The notes: generated from the letters alone by a model not told the origin. 25,477 nt of DNA from Deltaproteobacteria bacterium (GCA_026388445.1 JAPLJU010000068.1:1-25477); one strand, 5' to 3'; shown: positions 14,980 to 23,628, counted from the first letter of the stretch. Numbers and translations are program-made.

Positions 14980-15734
14980 GCGCTGCCGCTCCTGGACATG
15001 AGTTTGATAAAGACTTCATTCAGGGTCGCATCGGGGCGGTCGGGGAAGGTCTCTCGAATGATGTCTCCGGGACTTCCGATGGCCACAATCTTCCCTTCGT
15101 TGATCATGACGATACGCTCGCAGTTCAGCGCCTCATCCATGTAATGGGTGGTTACGAAGACCGTGACGCCCTCGCGGGCAAGGCTTCCGATGAAATCCCA
15201 GAAGTGGCGTCGCGCAATGGGATCCACACCCGAGGTGGGTTCATCGAGGAACAGGATCTCCGGACGGTGGAGGAGCGCGCAGCCCAATGCCAGCCTCTGC
15301 CGCCACCCCGGAGGGAGCTCGCGGGTAAGTCTCGCGCTCACGTCCTGAAGGCGGGTCAGTTTCAGGGCCCACTCGATCCGCTCGGGCCACTGCCGCTCCG
15401 GCACTTCGTAGACGCCCAGGTAAAAGCGGATATTTTCAAGGGGTGTCAGTTCCTCGTAGAGCGAAAACTTCTGGGACATGTAGCCGATGATCCTTTTAAT
15501 CTCCTCGGATTGGGTGATGACGTCATAGCCCGCTACCTGACCGGAACCTGCCGTGGGGGTTATGATGCCGCAGAGCATGCGGATCGTCGTGGACTTTCCC
15601 GCGCCGTTGGGGCCCAGGAAACCGAAAATCTCGCCTTTCCGGATCGAGAAGGAGACCCTGTCCACGGCCACGAAATCGCCAAACCGTTTCTCCAGGTCTC
15701 GCACCTGGACGATGTCATTGTTTGAAATGGTCAT
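14976..15734 (-). CDS. ABC transporter ATPase (YbhF C-terminal half-like)
   Basis: A 252-residue ABC ATPase. Walker A is GPNGAGKST (residues 39-47), Walker B ILFLDEPTSGVD, H-loop VFVTTHYMDEA. The signature position reads LPPGWRQRLALG rather than LSGGQ; YbhF-type second domains have a similar LPxGxxQR form, so the change is likely normal for the group. It overlaps the preceding ATPase gene by 20 bases. In E. coli YbhF the two ATPase domains are fused; here they are two genes. Confidence 0.85.
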   Translation of the reverse strand: MTISNNDIVQVRDLEKRFGDFVAVDRVSFSIRKGEIFGFLGPNGAGKSTTIRMLCGIITPTAGSGQVAGYDVITQSEEIKRIIGYMSQKFSLYEELTPLENIRFYLGVYEVPERQWPERIEWALKLTRLQDVSARLTRELPPGWRQRLALGCALLHRPEILFLDEPTSGVDPIARRHFWDFIGSLAREGVTVFVTTHYMDEALNCERIVMINEGKIVAIGSPGDIIRETFPDRPDATLNEVFIKLMSRSGSA

Positions 15735-16476
15735 TCGCCACCTCGTCGTCCACCGCCTGGATTCGACGGATCATGGCTTCCTCCAGGTTCGGGAAGGAGG
15801 CTCGGATCTCACCGGGCTCGGCCACCTGCAGGACCCGGGCACGGTGCATCAGAGCGAGCTGATCGCATTTCTCTCCCTCGTCGAGATAGGCCGTTGAAAC
15901 AACGATGGTCATCCCCTCCCGCTTCATCTCCAGGAGGATGTCCCAGAACTCCTGCCGGGACACGGGATCAACACCGTTGGTCGGCTCGTCAAGGATCAAA
16001 AGGGAGGGCTGGTGCACGAGAACGCAGGCCAGGCCGAGCTTCTGTTTCATGCCGCCCGAAAGGTTGCCCGCGAGCCGGTCTACGAAGGGCAAAAGGTTGG
16101 AAAACCCCAGATAGCGCTCCCGCCGCTTGTTCCGCTCCTCTCCACGGATACCGAAAATATCCATGAAGAAAGCGAGGTTTTCCGCGACGGTGAGATCCTG
16201 GTAGAGCCCGAAGCGCTGATGCATGTAACCGATGAGGCTCTTGACCGCCCTTCTCTCAGAGACCACATCGAGACCGTTCACGAGGATGTGCCCTGAGGTG
16301 GGCGGCATCATGGTGGCGATCATTCGCAGGAGGGTCGACTTCCCCGCGCCGTCTGAGCCCACGAGTCCGAATAGGGTCCCGCGAGTGATGTCGAGGGATA
16401 TATTTTCCAAGGCGGTGATGTCACCGAACCGCCTGGAAACGTTTTCGACCTTGATGATGGGGTTAACAGTTGTCAC
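15715..16476 (-). CDS. ABC transporter ATPase (YbhF N-terminal half-like)
   Basis: A 253-residue ABC ATPase with Walker A GSDGAGKST, signature LSGGMKQKLGLA, Walker B LLILDEPTNGVD and a final TAYLDEGEKC in place of the usual H-loop His, as in YbhF-like N-terminal domains. I chose the GTG at 16476, right before the conserved VNPIIKVENVSRRFGD. The frame can be extended 20 codons to a GTG at 16536 inside the membrane-fusion gene, but those codons come from an AAGGC-type repeat (about 16493-16527) with no family likeness. Neither start has a good ribosome site. It should pair with the next ATPase to drive the two permeases. Confidence 0.8.
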   Translation of the reverse strand: MTTVNPIIKVENVSRRFGDITALENISLDITRGTLFGLVGSDGAGKSTLLRMIATMMPPTSGHILVNGLDVVSERRAVKSLIGYMHQRFGLYQDLTVAENLAFFMDIFGIRGEERNKRRERYLGFSNLLPFVDRLAGNLSGGMKQKLGLACVLVHQPSLLILDEPTNGVDPVSRQEFWDILLEMKREGMTIVVSTAYLDEGEKCDQLALMHRARVLQVAEPGEIRASFPNLEEAMIRRIQAVDDEVANDHFKQ

Positions 16477-16523
16477 GGTGGTTTCTTGCCCTGCCTTTAG
16501 CCATTCGCCTTCAGCCTTGCGCC

Positions 16524-17534
16524 TTATTTCAGCCACGCATCGGCGGGCATGCCGGACTTCAGTTCAAGGTCAGGGTTGGGAAGGATGATCTGAACGAGAT
16601 AAACGATTTTGACCCTTTCCTTCTGGGTCTGGATGATCTTTGGCGTGAATTCACCTTCCGGTGAAATGTAGGAAACGGAACCATTGTACACCTTGCCGGG
16701 GAAGGTGTCCACCTTGACCTCCACCCTCTGGCCCGGTTTGACTTTGCCGATCTCCGTCTCACCGACAAAGATTTTCAGCTTCACCTCGGAGAGATCAGAT
16801 AGTGTCAGAACCTGGCGGCTGGGAGAAACAACGACGCCGGGCTCCACATTGCGGCTTGTAATGATCCCGCCGTAGGGCGCCTTGAGCTGGGTATGACTGA
16901 GCTGAATCTCGGCCAGATCCGCCCCTGCCTTTGAGGCCTTTACCTGGGCCGCAGCCGCTTCGACCTGCTGCCCGATGGATTCCAGGTTTTGAAGGTTGCC
17001 CCCGGCCTGACGGAGGACCGCTTCGGCTTCGGTGAGACGCGCACGTGCCGTATCGTGAGCCAGCGTCACCGTCTCCCATTCCTTTTTTGAAACAACCGCT
17101 CGCTCGTAAAGCTGGTCGTAACGCTCCTTGTTGCTTCGGGCCTCCGCGAGGACGTCCTTCGCACTGGCCACGCCGGCCTCCGCGCGCGTGACATCGGCCG
17201 GCAGGGTTTTACGGTTGATGTCAAGAACCGTCCTGACCTGCTTCAGGCTCTCTTCAGCTTTTTTCAGGTTTGCCCTGGCCTGGTCACGGGCTGCGACACA
17301 TTCCTGACGGTCCAGTTCGGCAAGCACCTGGTCCTTTGTCACCGACTGTCCTTCCTTCACATGAACAGTGATGACGCGACCGCTTATCTGGAAGGCCAGT
17401 TCCGACTGGGTCGATTCGATGGTCCCTGAGTAATAAAGCTCCTGAAGCCTCGCCTTCCGCTGCCCGAAATAAACCAGCACGGCAACGGCCACGAACAGGA
17501 TGAGAAACACCGCCAAGATGATCTTTCTTCTCAA
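16524..17534 (-). CDS. HlyD/YbhG-type membrane-fusion protein
   Basis: A 336-residue periplasmic adaptor: one N-terminal membrane helix (about residues 4-22), a biotinyl-lipoyl-like strand pair (QISGRVITVHVKEGQSVTKDQVLAELD), a long coiled-coil hairpin (about 75-190), and a second lipoyl half (LKAPYGGIITSRNVEPGVVV) with beta-barrel. I chose the TTG at 17534 because GAGGAGGAAGAACC stands directly before it; the longer frame to 17600 lacks a ribosome site. It is the first gene of the exporter operon, as ybhG is in E. coli. It should connect the inner-membrane ABC unit to an outer-membrane channel; no TolC-type gene is in the window. Confidence 0.85.
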   Translation of the reverse strand: MRRKIILAVFLILFVAVAVLVYFGQRKARLQELYYSGTIESTQSELAFQISGRVITVHVKEGQSVTKDQVLAELDRQECVAARDQARANLKKAEESLKQVRTVLDINRKTLPADVTRAEAGVASAKDVLAEARSNKERYDQLYERAVVSKKEWETVTLAHDTARARLTEAEAVLRQAGGNLQNLESIGQQVEAAAAQVKASKAGADLAEIQLSHTQLKAPYGGIITSRNVEPGVVVSPSRQVLTLSDLSEVKLKIFVGETEIGKVKPGQRVEVKVDTFPGKVYNGSVSYISPEGEFTPKIIQTQKERVKIVYLVQIILPNPDLELKSGMPADAWLK

Positions 17535-17590
17535 GGTTCTTCCTCCTCGATGGAAAGATAAAGTCACGGGGCTGGATTCGAAACGTCGCC

Positions 17591-17619
17591 AGACTACCAT
17601 CGGCAGGTGAAATTCTCAA
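17591..17619 (-). promoter_or_regulatory. Possible promoter of the exporter operon
   Basis: Minus-strand TTGAGA (17619-17614), a 17-base spacer and TAGTCT (17596-17591), about 57 bases upstream of the adaptor start. The -10 match is weak. Confidence 0.3.
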
Positions 17620-17721
17620 GGGAATTGATCCGGAAAGGCGTGTCTTTCGAAGCAGATCAGTCGTAAGAGGCGAGCAGGGTATTTTCGCAGGTCAATCGGC
17701 CGAGCGCGGGGCTGCTTGCGA

Positions 17722-18030
17722 TCAGGCCATCATCTTCACTTCGAAATGCTGATCGAGGCGCATGGCCGCAAAAAGGGAAAAAAGATCTCTGGAGGCATTG
17801 ACAACAGAGAGCCTTCCGCCCTTCTTCTTCAGGGCGTTATGCGTGGAGATCAGGACGCCGAGCCCGATGGAGTCAATCATGCGAACACCGGTAAGATCAA
17901 CGACGATGCCCTGGATCCCCTCATCCATGAGAGACCAGAGGCTCCGCCGGAGTTCCTGTGCGGAAGAGGCGATGATATCTCTGCCCGGCAGGATGACATT
18001 TTGTTTTTCTTTCTGGCGCTTTTCTCTCAC
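17722..18030 (-). CDS. STAS-domain anti-sigma factor antagonist (copy 2)
   Basis: A 102-residue single STAS domain of the SpoIIAA/RsbV type. The strand-loop segment VVDLTGVRMIDSIGLGVLI (about residues 43-61) carries the Ser of DSIGLG that RsbW-type kinases phosphorylate. The start is GTG at 18030 with AGGAGG ten bases upstream. It is the last gene of the signalling operon. It shares the DS(I/V)GLGVLI core, the HNAL(K/R)KKG helix and the LDxHFE end with the copy just upstream, so the two look like a tandem duplication. In its unphosphorylated form it should bind the RsbW-like kinase and free that kinase's other partner. Confidence 0.8.
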   Translation of the reverse strand: MREKRQKEKQNVILPGRDIIASSAQELRRSLWSLMDEGIQGIVVDLTGVRMIDSIGLGVLISTHNALKKKGGRLSVVNASRDLFSLFAAMRLDQHFEVKMMA

Positions 18031-18134
18031 TTGAAAAAATCCTCCTCAATATGCCTTCGGGTTCCATTCGAGCCGAACCCGCGAAACCGGACACCGGGGA
18101 ATGGAATGCGCCTCGGTCATTAGGCCCCTCATCA

Positions 18135-18452
18135 TCAGGGTGCTTTCCCGATTTCGAAGTGTCGGTCCAGCTGCATGGCCGTGAAGAGATCGAGGATCTC
18201 TTTGGAGACATTGGTTACCGCCAATTTCACCCCTTTTTTACGAAGCGCATTATGGGCGGTGATCAGGACACCGAGACCGACGGAGTCCACCATCCGGACA
18301 TGGGTCAGGTCGAGAACGAGGGCCCTGGGGCTGTTCCTCATCACGGAACGAACATCCTTCTTAAAGGTTTCAATTGTCGACGCCACAAGGTCACCGGAGG
18401 GTTGTAAAACGTTGGGTGCGCTCTTTTCTTTTCCTCCGACTTTTCTCCCCAT
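18135..18452 (-). CDS. STAS-domain anti-sigma factor antagonist (copy 1)
   Basis: A 105-residue STAS protein with VLDLTHVRMVDSVGLGVLI and the target Ser in DSVGLG. The N-terminal ten residues are basic (MGRKVGGKEK). The ATG has GAGGAGGAATC before it, the strongest ribosome site of the group. It lies 111 bases after the RsbW-like gene and 104 bases before the second STAS gene. Having two antagonists for one kinase could give two outputs or a threshold; this is inference. Confidence 0.8.
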   Translation of the reverse strand: MGRKVGGKEKSAPNVLQPSGDLVASTIETFKKDVRSVMRNSPRALVLDLTHVRMVDSVGLGVLITAHNALRKKGVKLAVTNVSKEILDLFTAMQLDRHFEIGKAP

Positions 18453-18563
18453 GATTCCTCCTCGACTGCCGGCATCGCCGGGACATTCACTCTGATTTCC
18501 GTGCTGTTCGACCCGTCCTCCCCGGACGAGGCCTGTTTGTCAAATGTCTGCGGTCAGTCATCT

Positions 18564-19022
18564 TTATTTGAACCGCAGCACCAGGCGGTTTCCCCGATCA
18601 TTAAACCATACCTCGGAGGCATACTGTCGCATGATGAAAAGACCCCGGCCGGATTCCGAACGGACTCTGGGTTTTCTTTTAATATGATTTTTCCAGTCAA
18701 ATCCCGCCCCCTCATCTTCCACTTCCATGACCAGGTCGCCCTCATCCAGGTGAACCCTGTAACGGATCATCTTCTGCGGATCTTCCTGATTGCCATGCCG
18801 GATCGCGTTGGTGAGTGCCTCCCGCATCGACAGCAAAATCCGGAAGGCTTTCTCCTGGATGCCCAGCTGCGAGAGGAAATTCTCCGTCTCCCGGCTGACC
18901 GAATCGACCTGTTCCATTGCGGAAGAGAAGAGGATGGTGAGATGATCGGACAATGTGCGGACTTCAAAAGTGGCATTCATTTCTTCAAGCTCACGATTGG
19001 GCGACAAATCCCTCTGACGCAA
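18564..19022 (-). CDS. RsbW-like anti-sigma serine/threonine kinase (HATPase domain)
   Basis: A 152-residue protein with a GHKL ATPase fold: N-box REALTNAIRHGNQ (about residues 67-79), G1 box VEDEGAGFDW (about 101-110), and G2 region ESGRGLFIMRQYASEVWF (about 122-139). It lacks a dimerisation-phosphoacceptor His domain, so it is of the RsbW/SpoIIAB class that phosphorylates STAS proteins and binds a sigma factor or other target. The start is TTG at 19022 with GGAGG four bases upstream; ATG at 18980 is a possible alternative. It sits between the PP2C phosphatase gene and the two STAS genes, completing a partner-switch module. Confidence 0.8.
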   Translation of the reverse strand: MRQRDLSPNRELEEMNATFEVRTLSDHLTILFSSAMEQVDSVSRETENFLSQLGIQEKAFRILLSMREALTNAIRHGNQEDPQKMIRYRVHLDEGDLVMEVEDEGAGFDWKNHIKRKPRVRSESGRGLFIMRQYASEVWFNDRGNRLVLRFK

Positions 19023-19051
19023 GAATCCTCCACGCCGGACAGTTCCCCGGC

Positions 19052-20221
19052 CTATAGGTCCACCCCCAGAAGCAACAAGTCATCCTGGAGGGTTTGATGC
19101 TCAGGGCAGATGGCGGTCACGATTTCACGAACAGCCGACCCGATGGGCAGGTCACGCGTCTCGACACAGGCCTCGATGAGATCAACCATGCCGTCCTCCC
19201 GCTTCCGCCAGCTCTCTCCGTATCGTTCGATCACGCCGTCTGTGTAGAAAAAGACCCTTCCTCCCTCAGAGACCGTCAGGGAAAGCGGTTCAAAGGATAC
19301 GGCCTCGAACGCACCGAGGATGTCCCCTTTCGCCTCCAGGGTTTGAACGTCTCCACGGGCACTGAGATAGATGGCGGGGCAGTGGCCGGCGTTGATGAAG
19401 GTCAATTGCCTTGCCCTGCGATCAAGTCGGGCGTAACAGGCCGTCAGGTATTCACCGTCCCGCAGGAGCCGGGTGAAAACTTGATTGATGATCTGCATGG
19501 TCTCCCCCGGGGTGGTTCCGTTGCCGGTGTTCTGATGGATGAGGGCTTTCAATGCAAAGGTATTGTAGGAAGCCTTGATATCGTGTCCGCTGATATCCGC
19601 GACAAAGAAACCGAAGACGTCCGGACCTGAAGAAAAGACATCGTAAAAATCCCCGCCGGCTTCAAGAATCGGGACGTAGCGGACGGCAAAATTCGCCTCG
19701 GGAAGATCCTCCGGACGAACCAGGATGGCTTGCTGTGCTTCCCGGACCTGCCTCAATCGTTCCGCCTGGGCTTCGATGACATACTGGTAGGTGTCCCGCG
19801 TCTCCAGATGGCGCTGTACACGGGCGATGACCTCGAGCTTGTCGAAAGGCTTGGTGATGTAATCCACGGCACCCAGCGTGAGTCCTTTGATCTTGCTCCC
19901 CACGTCATCGACGGCCGTGACAAATATGATGGGGATGTCCGCTGTCATCGGATCGGACTTGAGCATGCGGCACGCATCGAAACCGCTCTCGCCGGGCATC
20001 ATGATGTCCAGCAGGATGACGGACGGGCGCTTGCGCTTCGCCAGTTCTCTCCCTTCCTGACCATTGAGCGCGGCAAGAAAGGTATAGCCTTTCGTTTTGA
20101 GGATGGCTTCCAGCAATCTGATGTTTGCGGGGTTATCGTCGATGATGAGAACGGTCGGCGTTTTTCGGGTGCCGGTCTTCTCCAGCAGGGGCTGTATTCT
20201 CATTCCGGAGCTGTTGAGCAT
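19052..20221 (-). CDS. Response regulator with PP2C (RsbU/SpoIIE) phosphatase output
   Basis: A 389-residue protein: receiver domain (about residues 22-140; LIIDDN acidic pair, phosphoacceptor in VILLDIMMPGESG, Lys in YITKPFD), a short coiled-coil linker (about 145-165), and a PP2C-type phosphatase domain (about 175-385) with metal residues in EAGGDFYDVF, VADISGHDIKA, a DGVIERYG loop and the final LQDDLLLL. Phosphorylation of the receiver should control dephosphorylation of the STAS antagonists encoded two and three genes downstream. I prefer the ATG at 20221 (AAAGGA four bases upstream); the ATG at 20260, four bases after the previous stop, is the other choice. Confidence 0.85.
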   Translation of the reverse strand: MLNSSGMRIQPLLEKTGTRKTPTVLIIDDNPANIRLLEAILKTKGYTFLAALNGQEGRELAKRKRPSVILLDIMMPGESGFDACRMLKSDPMTADIPIIFVTAVDDVGSKIKGLTLGAVDYITKPFDKLEVIARVQRHLETRDTYQYVIEAQAERLRQVREAQQAILVRPEDLPEANFAVRYVPILEAGGDFYDVFSSGPDVFGFFVADISGHDIKASYNTFALKALIHQNTGNGTTPGETMQIINQVFTRLLRDGEYLTACYARLDRRARQLTFINAGHCPAIYLSARGDVQTLEAKGDILGAFEAVSFEPLSLTVSEGGRVFFYTDGVIERYGESWRKREDGMVDLIEACVETRDLPIGSAVREIVTAICPEHQTLQDDLLLLGVDL

Positions 20222-20263
20222 GTTTTCCTTTCGGGGGCCGGGGTACCTCGCATCGTCCATCCC

Positions 20264-22252
20264 CTAAGCTATTTCCTGCGCGGTCTGCCTTACCTCTTCG
20301 CTGATGCGCTGACTCGCGACCTTCTCTCCCATGATGGATTCGATGGTTTTAGACAGTTCTTCCATATTGAAGGGTTTTTGAATAAACCCGCTGCATCCCC
20401 GATCGAGAATCTTGGCCGCCTCACCATCGATGCTGTAGCCGCTCAAAAGAAGGACCTTGACGGCGGGATTTATTTTTTTCATCTGGTCGAAGGCCTCACC
20501 GCCACCCATTTTGGGCATGATCATGTCCAGAAGAACGATGTCGATTTCTCCCTTGCTCCGGTCATAGATTTCGAGCGCTTCACTCCCGTCCCGGGCCGTG
20601 TAGACATGGTAACCCATCGTTTTCAGCAGTTCCTGACCCACCTCAAGCATCGAATCCTCATCGTCCACCAGGAGTACCGTCTCCCTGCCTTTTTTGATGG
20701 GCTCAACCACTTCAACGGCCTTGATGACTTTTTTCCCCGAAGCCGGCAGGTATATTTTAAATGTAGACCCCCTCCCTATATCGGACTCGACATCGATGAA
20801 TCCGCCGTGTCCCTTGATGATCCCATAAGCGGAGGCCAGCCCGAGACCCGTCCCCCGACCCATCTCCTTCGTCGTGAAGAAGGGCTCGAAGATGCGCTCC
20901 ATCGTGTTTTTATCCATACCGATCCCGTTATCCGTGATCGTGAACAGCACATAATGACCGGGTTTCGGGTTATAAAGCTTGTTCTTCATGGCCTCATGAC
21001 TGGTGTTTCCGGTTTTCAGGGTCATATCACCGCCTCCCGTCATGGCGTCGGCCGCGTTGACAAAGAGGTTCATGAGGACCTGTTCGATCTGCCCGGCGTC
21101 GGCTTCAATAGGATGCAATTCCGGATCGAGATCGTAATGAATGACGATGTCTTTCCTCGTCCTGCTGAACGTTTCGGCGGCTTCCTGCAGCATCTGGTTC
21201 AGATCCAGGGGCCTGACCTCATATCGCCCCTTCCTCGCGTAACCCAAAAGCTGACCCGTCAAGCGGGATCCGCTCTGAACCTGCTTTTCCATGCCCTTCA
21301 ACCGCTCATAAAAAGGATGGCTCGGCTCGTGGTCGAAGAGCATCAGAGAGATGTTCCCTTGGATGACCATCAGGAGATTGTTGAAATCGTGGGCGATGCC
21401 GCCGGCGAGTGTTCCGATGGCTTCCATCTTTTGCGCATGCTGAAGTTGCGCTTCCATCCGCTGCCGATCGGTCACGTCATCGAAAACCACAATGACGGTC
21501 TTCTGCACTTCCTCCACCATGGGGAGGATCTTGACCAAGACCTGTCTTGATTGAAGCTTCAGGGGCGCATCATCAAACACCGTCTGAGAGAGCGAAAGAA
21601 CCTTGGAAACCATCTCTTCCATCCGGGTCCGGTCCTCGTCCTGGAAGAGGTCCCGAAAGTGAGAGGCCAGAAGCCGCTCCTCCGGGATGCCGCCGAGACG
21701 GATAGCCGTCGGGTTGGCATACACGATCCGCCCGTCCGGTGTGATTTCCAGGATACCCTCCGCCAGGGTGTTCAGAACCGTCTCATAGTGCTTCTTGATC
21801 GTCAGCAGCTCCCGGGTCACCTGCCGGGCATGGAGACCATCCGTGCCGAGGATCCGATCCGGGAGTTTCCGGCTGCCCTTCAGGTCGAATTCATGCAGGG
21901 CTTCCTGAATGGTCTTGGACATAGTGCCCAAGGGGCCCTTGGCGATGCACAGATCCGCCCCGAACGCCCGGTGGTTGAAACCTTCCTCTTCTGCGGCGAT
22001 GGCCGAGACAATGACCAGGAAGACGTCTTTCAGCCTCGGCATACCCCGGATAATCTGACAGAGCTTCTTCCCGTCGATATTGGGCATGATGAGGTCAACA
22101 AATATGATATCCGGGGTGTAGGTCTGGATGACATCCAGAGCCATCAGACCGTCTTCAGCGGTCATGACCTGATATCCCTGTTTGGTGAGAAACCTCGTCA
22201 TGAACTCCAGCATGACGGGATGGTTATCGACGACTAGTGATTTCTTCTTCAT
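20264..22252 (-). CDS. Hybrid sensor kinase REC-PAS-HisKA-HATPase-REC
   Basis: A 662-residue cytoplasmic hybrid kinase with no membrane helix. Order: N-terminal receiver (about 1-120, Asp in IIFVDLIMPNIDG), PAS (about 155-270), HisKA with GTLAGGIAHDFNNLL (about 285-300), HATPase with NLFVNAADAMTGGGD, DNGIGMD and GTGLGLASAYGIIKGHGG (about 390-515), and a C-terminal receiver (about 540-650, Asp in IVLLDMIMPKMGG). The H-box of AHDFNN type is NtrB-like. The gene starts inside the end of the upstream REC-GGDEF gene, a 29-base overlap, so translation is coupled. With receivers at both ends it can pass phosphate in a relay; partners are likely the HPt and the PP2C regulator of the same operon. Confidence 0.85.
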   Translation of the reverse strand: MKKKSLVVDNHPVMLEFMTRFLTKQGYQVMTAEDGLMALDVIQTYTPDIIFVDLIMPNIDGKKLCQIIRGMPRLKDVFLVIVSAIAAEEEGFNHRAFGADLCIAKGPLGTMSKTIQEALHEFDLKGSRKLPDRILGTDGLHARQVTRELLTIKKHYETVLNTLAEGILEITPDGRIVYANPTAIRLGGIPEERLLASHFRDLFQDEDRTRMEEMVSKVLSLSQTVFDDAPLKLQSRQVLVKILPMVEEVQKTVIVVFDDVTDRQRMEAQLQHAQKMEAIGTLAGGIAHDFNNLLMVIQGNISLMLFDHEPSHPFYERLKGMEKQVQSGSRLTGQLLGYARKGRYEVRPLDLNQMLQEAAETFSRTRKDIVIHYDLDPELHPIEADAGQIEQVLMNLFVNAADAMTGGGDMTLKTGNTSHEAMKNKLYNPKPGHYVLFTITDNGIGMDKNTMERIFEPFFTTKEMGRGTGLGLASAYGIIKGHGGFIDVESDIGRGSTFKIYLPASGKKVIKAVEVVEPIKKGRETVLLVDDEDSMLEVGQELLKTMGYHVYTARDGSEALEIYDRSKGEIDIVLLDMIMPKMGGGEAFDQMKKINPAVKVLLLSGYSIDGEAAKILDRGCSGFIQKPFNMEELSKTIESIMGEKVASQRISEEVRQTAQEIA

Positions 22253-23216
22253 AGGATTCGCCCTTCAATTCGAATAATTTATCTTTGACGTTTTGTCCCT
22301 TGACCCTGTTCCGCCCTTCCCGCTTCGCCTCGTAGAGAAATTCGTCGGCCTGTTCCATCAGAACATCGAAGGTGGTCCTCTGATCCTTCGCCGGATTGAA
22401 ACTGGAGACACCGAAACTCGAGGTGATCCTGATATCTTTTCCCTTCAACCGGAACACCTTCTCCGAAACGACACGCCTCAACCGTTCGCCCACCAGGCAG
22501 GCCGGCTGAAGATCCGTTTCCGGCAGCACGATAAGAAACTCTTCCCCGCCGTAGCGGGCGACCCAGTCAATGTCCTGACGGATCGCGGCGTTCAGACAGT
22601 GGACAAACTCTTTCAGAATTTGATCCCCCGCTTTATGCCCGAACTCATCGTTGATGTCTTTGAAGTGGTCGATGTCGCACATGATGATCGACAGCGGATG
22701 GCCGTACCGATGCGACCTTTTGATTTCCTGGGGAAGCCTCTCCATGAGGTAGACCCGGTTGAAGATCCCCGTCAGGGGGTCCTGGATGGACAGGGTCCTG
22801 ATCTCCTCGTTCGTCATCTTGAGCGACTTTTCGAGCTCGAGGATCCGCTGTGCCGTCTTCAGTCGCACAAGCAGTTCCGACGGGTTAATGGGCTTGACAA
22901 GGTATTCATCGGCACCGGCTTCCAGCCCCCGCACGATGTCGGACTTGGAATCCTTCACGGTAAGAACAATAATATAGATGTAACCGGGCAGATCATCATG
23001 CCGGATCGCGTGACAGAGCTGTAAACCATCCATCTCCGGCATGATCCAGTCCGTGATGACAATCGGATAAAAACTGTGCTTCAGGATCTCCAGGGCGTCC
23101 CGCCCGTTCACGGCAACGCGAATCTCGCTACAGCCGGCCTCCTGAAGAATCTTTTCCAGAAGCCTCCGGGTCACCGGATCATCTTCAACGACAAGGATGG
23201 GATAGGCGTTTTTCAT
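22224..23216 (-). CDS. Response regulator with GGDEF domain (diguanylate cyclase)
   Basis: A 330-residue REC-GGDEF protein. Receiver at about residues 5-125 (Asp in IVITDWIMPEMDG, Lys in YLVKPINPSE), short helix, and GGDEF domain at about 150-315 with catalytic RYGGEEFLIVLPE. DIDHFKDINDEFGHKAGD is the usual substrate loop. The allosteric I-site RxxD is not intact: the residues before GGEEF read RQDIDWVARY, where Arg is four rather than three residues before the Asp. So c-di-GMP synthesis is expected but feedback inhibition may be weak. I chose the ATG at 23216 over the TTG at 23225. It overlaps the next gene by 29 bases. Confidence 0.85.
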   Translation of the reverse strand: MKNAYPILVVEDDPVTRRLLEKILQEAGCSEIRVAVNGRDALEILKHSFYPIVITDWIMPEMDGLQLCHAIRHDDLPGYIYIIVLTVKDSKSDIVRGLEAGADEYLVKPINPSELLVRLKTAQRILELEKSLKMTNEEIRTLSIQDPLTGIFNRVYLMERLPQEIKRSHRYGHPLSIIMCDIDHFKDINDEFGHKAGDQILKEFVHCLNAAIRQDIDWVARYGGEEFLIVLPETDLQPACLVGERLRRVVSEKVFRLKGKDIRITSSFGVSSFNPAKDQRTTFDVLMEQADEFLYEAKREGRNRVKGQNVKDKLFELKGESYEEEITSRR

Positions 23217-23250
23217 GTTCTCCAATCAGGGGCCATCCCCTGTCCGATGA

Positions 23251-23580
23251 TTAATCTCTGCCCGTCAGCACCATGGTCCCGACGATCTGCTCAAGGTTGT
23301 CTTTGATCTTCTCCGCCGCCTCAACCGTCCCGTTCAGTTCATTCGCCCCGGCATTGCCCTCGATGGTCTTCGCCAGTTCGTGAATCTCCGCGAACCCGAG
23401 GTTGACAGCCGCGCCCCGGATGGAATGGGCGGACATGGCCATCTTTTTGAAGTCCATTTCATCCACGGCAGTGTTGATGTGATCGAGCTCTGAGAGGCTG
23501 CTCTCCAGAAAGAGCCCCACCAGTTCCAGGAATTCCTCCTCGCTGAATCCGATTTGATCTGCCATTTGCCTGAAGTTCAT
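23251..23580 (-). CDS. HPt phosphotransfer protein
   Basis: A 109-residue all-helical HPt domain. The phosphoacceptor His lies in MSAHSIRGAAVNLGF (His near residue 52), followed by the usual ELAKTIE helix. It lies between the hybrid kinase gene upstream and the REC-GGDEF gene. It should accept phosphate from the hybrid kinase's receiver and pass it to receiver domains in the operon. Length and helix pattern are normal. Confidence 0.85.
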   Translation of the reverse strand: MNFRQMADQIGFSEEEFLELVGLFLESSLSELDHINTAVDEMDFKKMAMSAHSIRGAAVNLGFAEIHELAKTIEGNAGANELNGTVEAAEKIKDNLEQIVGTMVLTGRD

Positions 23581-23611
23581 ACCGTCCTCACAACCATCTC
23601 AAAATAGATGC

Positions 23612-23628
23612 CGGGTGAAAAACACCCG
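23612..23628 (-). other. Hairpin between hybrid kinase and HPt genes
   Basis: On the minus strand CGGGTG and CACCCG pair around TTTTT directly after the kinase stop codon (23629-23631). It lacks a T tract after the stem, so it is more likely an intercistronic hairpin than a full terminator. It could protect or tune the mRNA between the two genes. Confidence 0.35.

Noticed and set aside
19730..21550. Long 606-codon open frame on the plus strand
   Set aside because: It lies opposite the REC-PP2C and hybrid kinase genes, has no family-like motifs, and arises from their GC-rich codon use.
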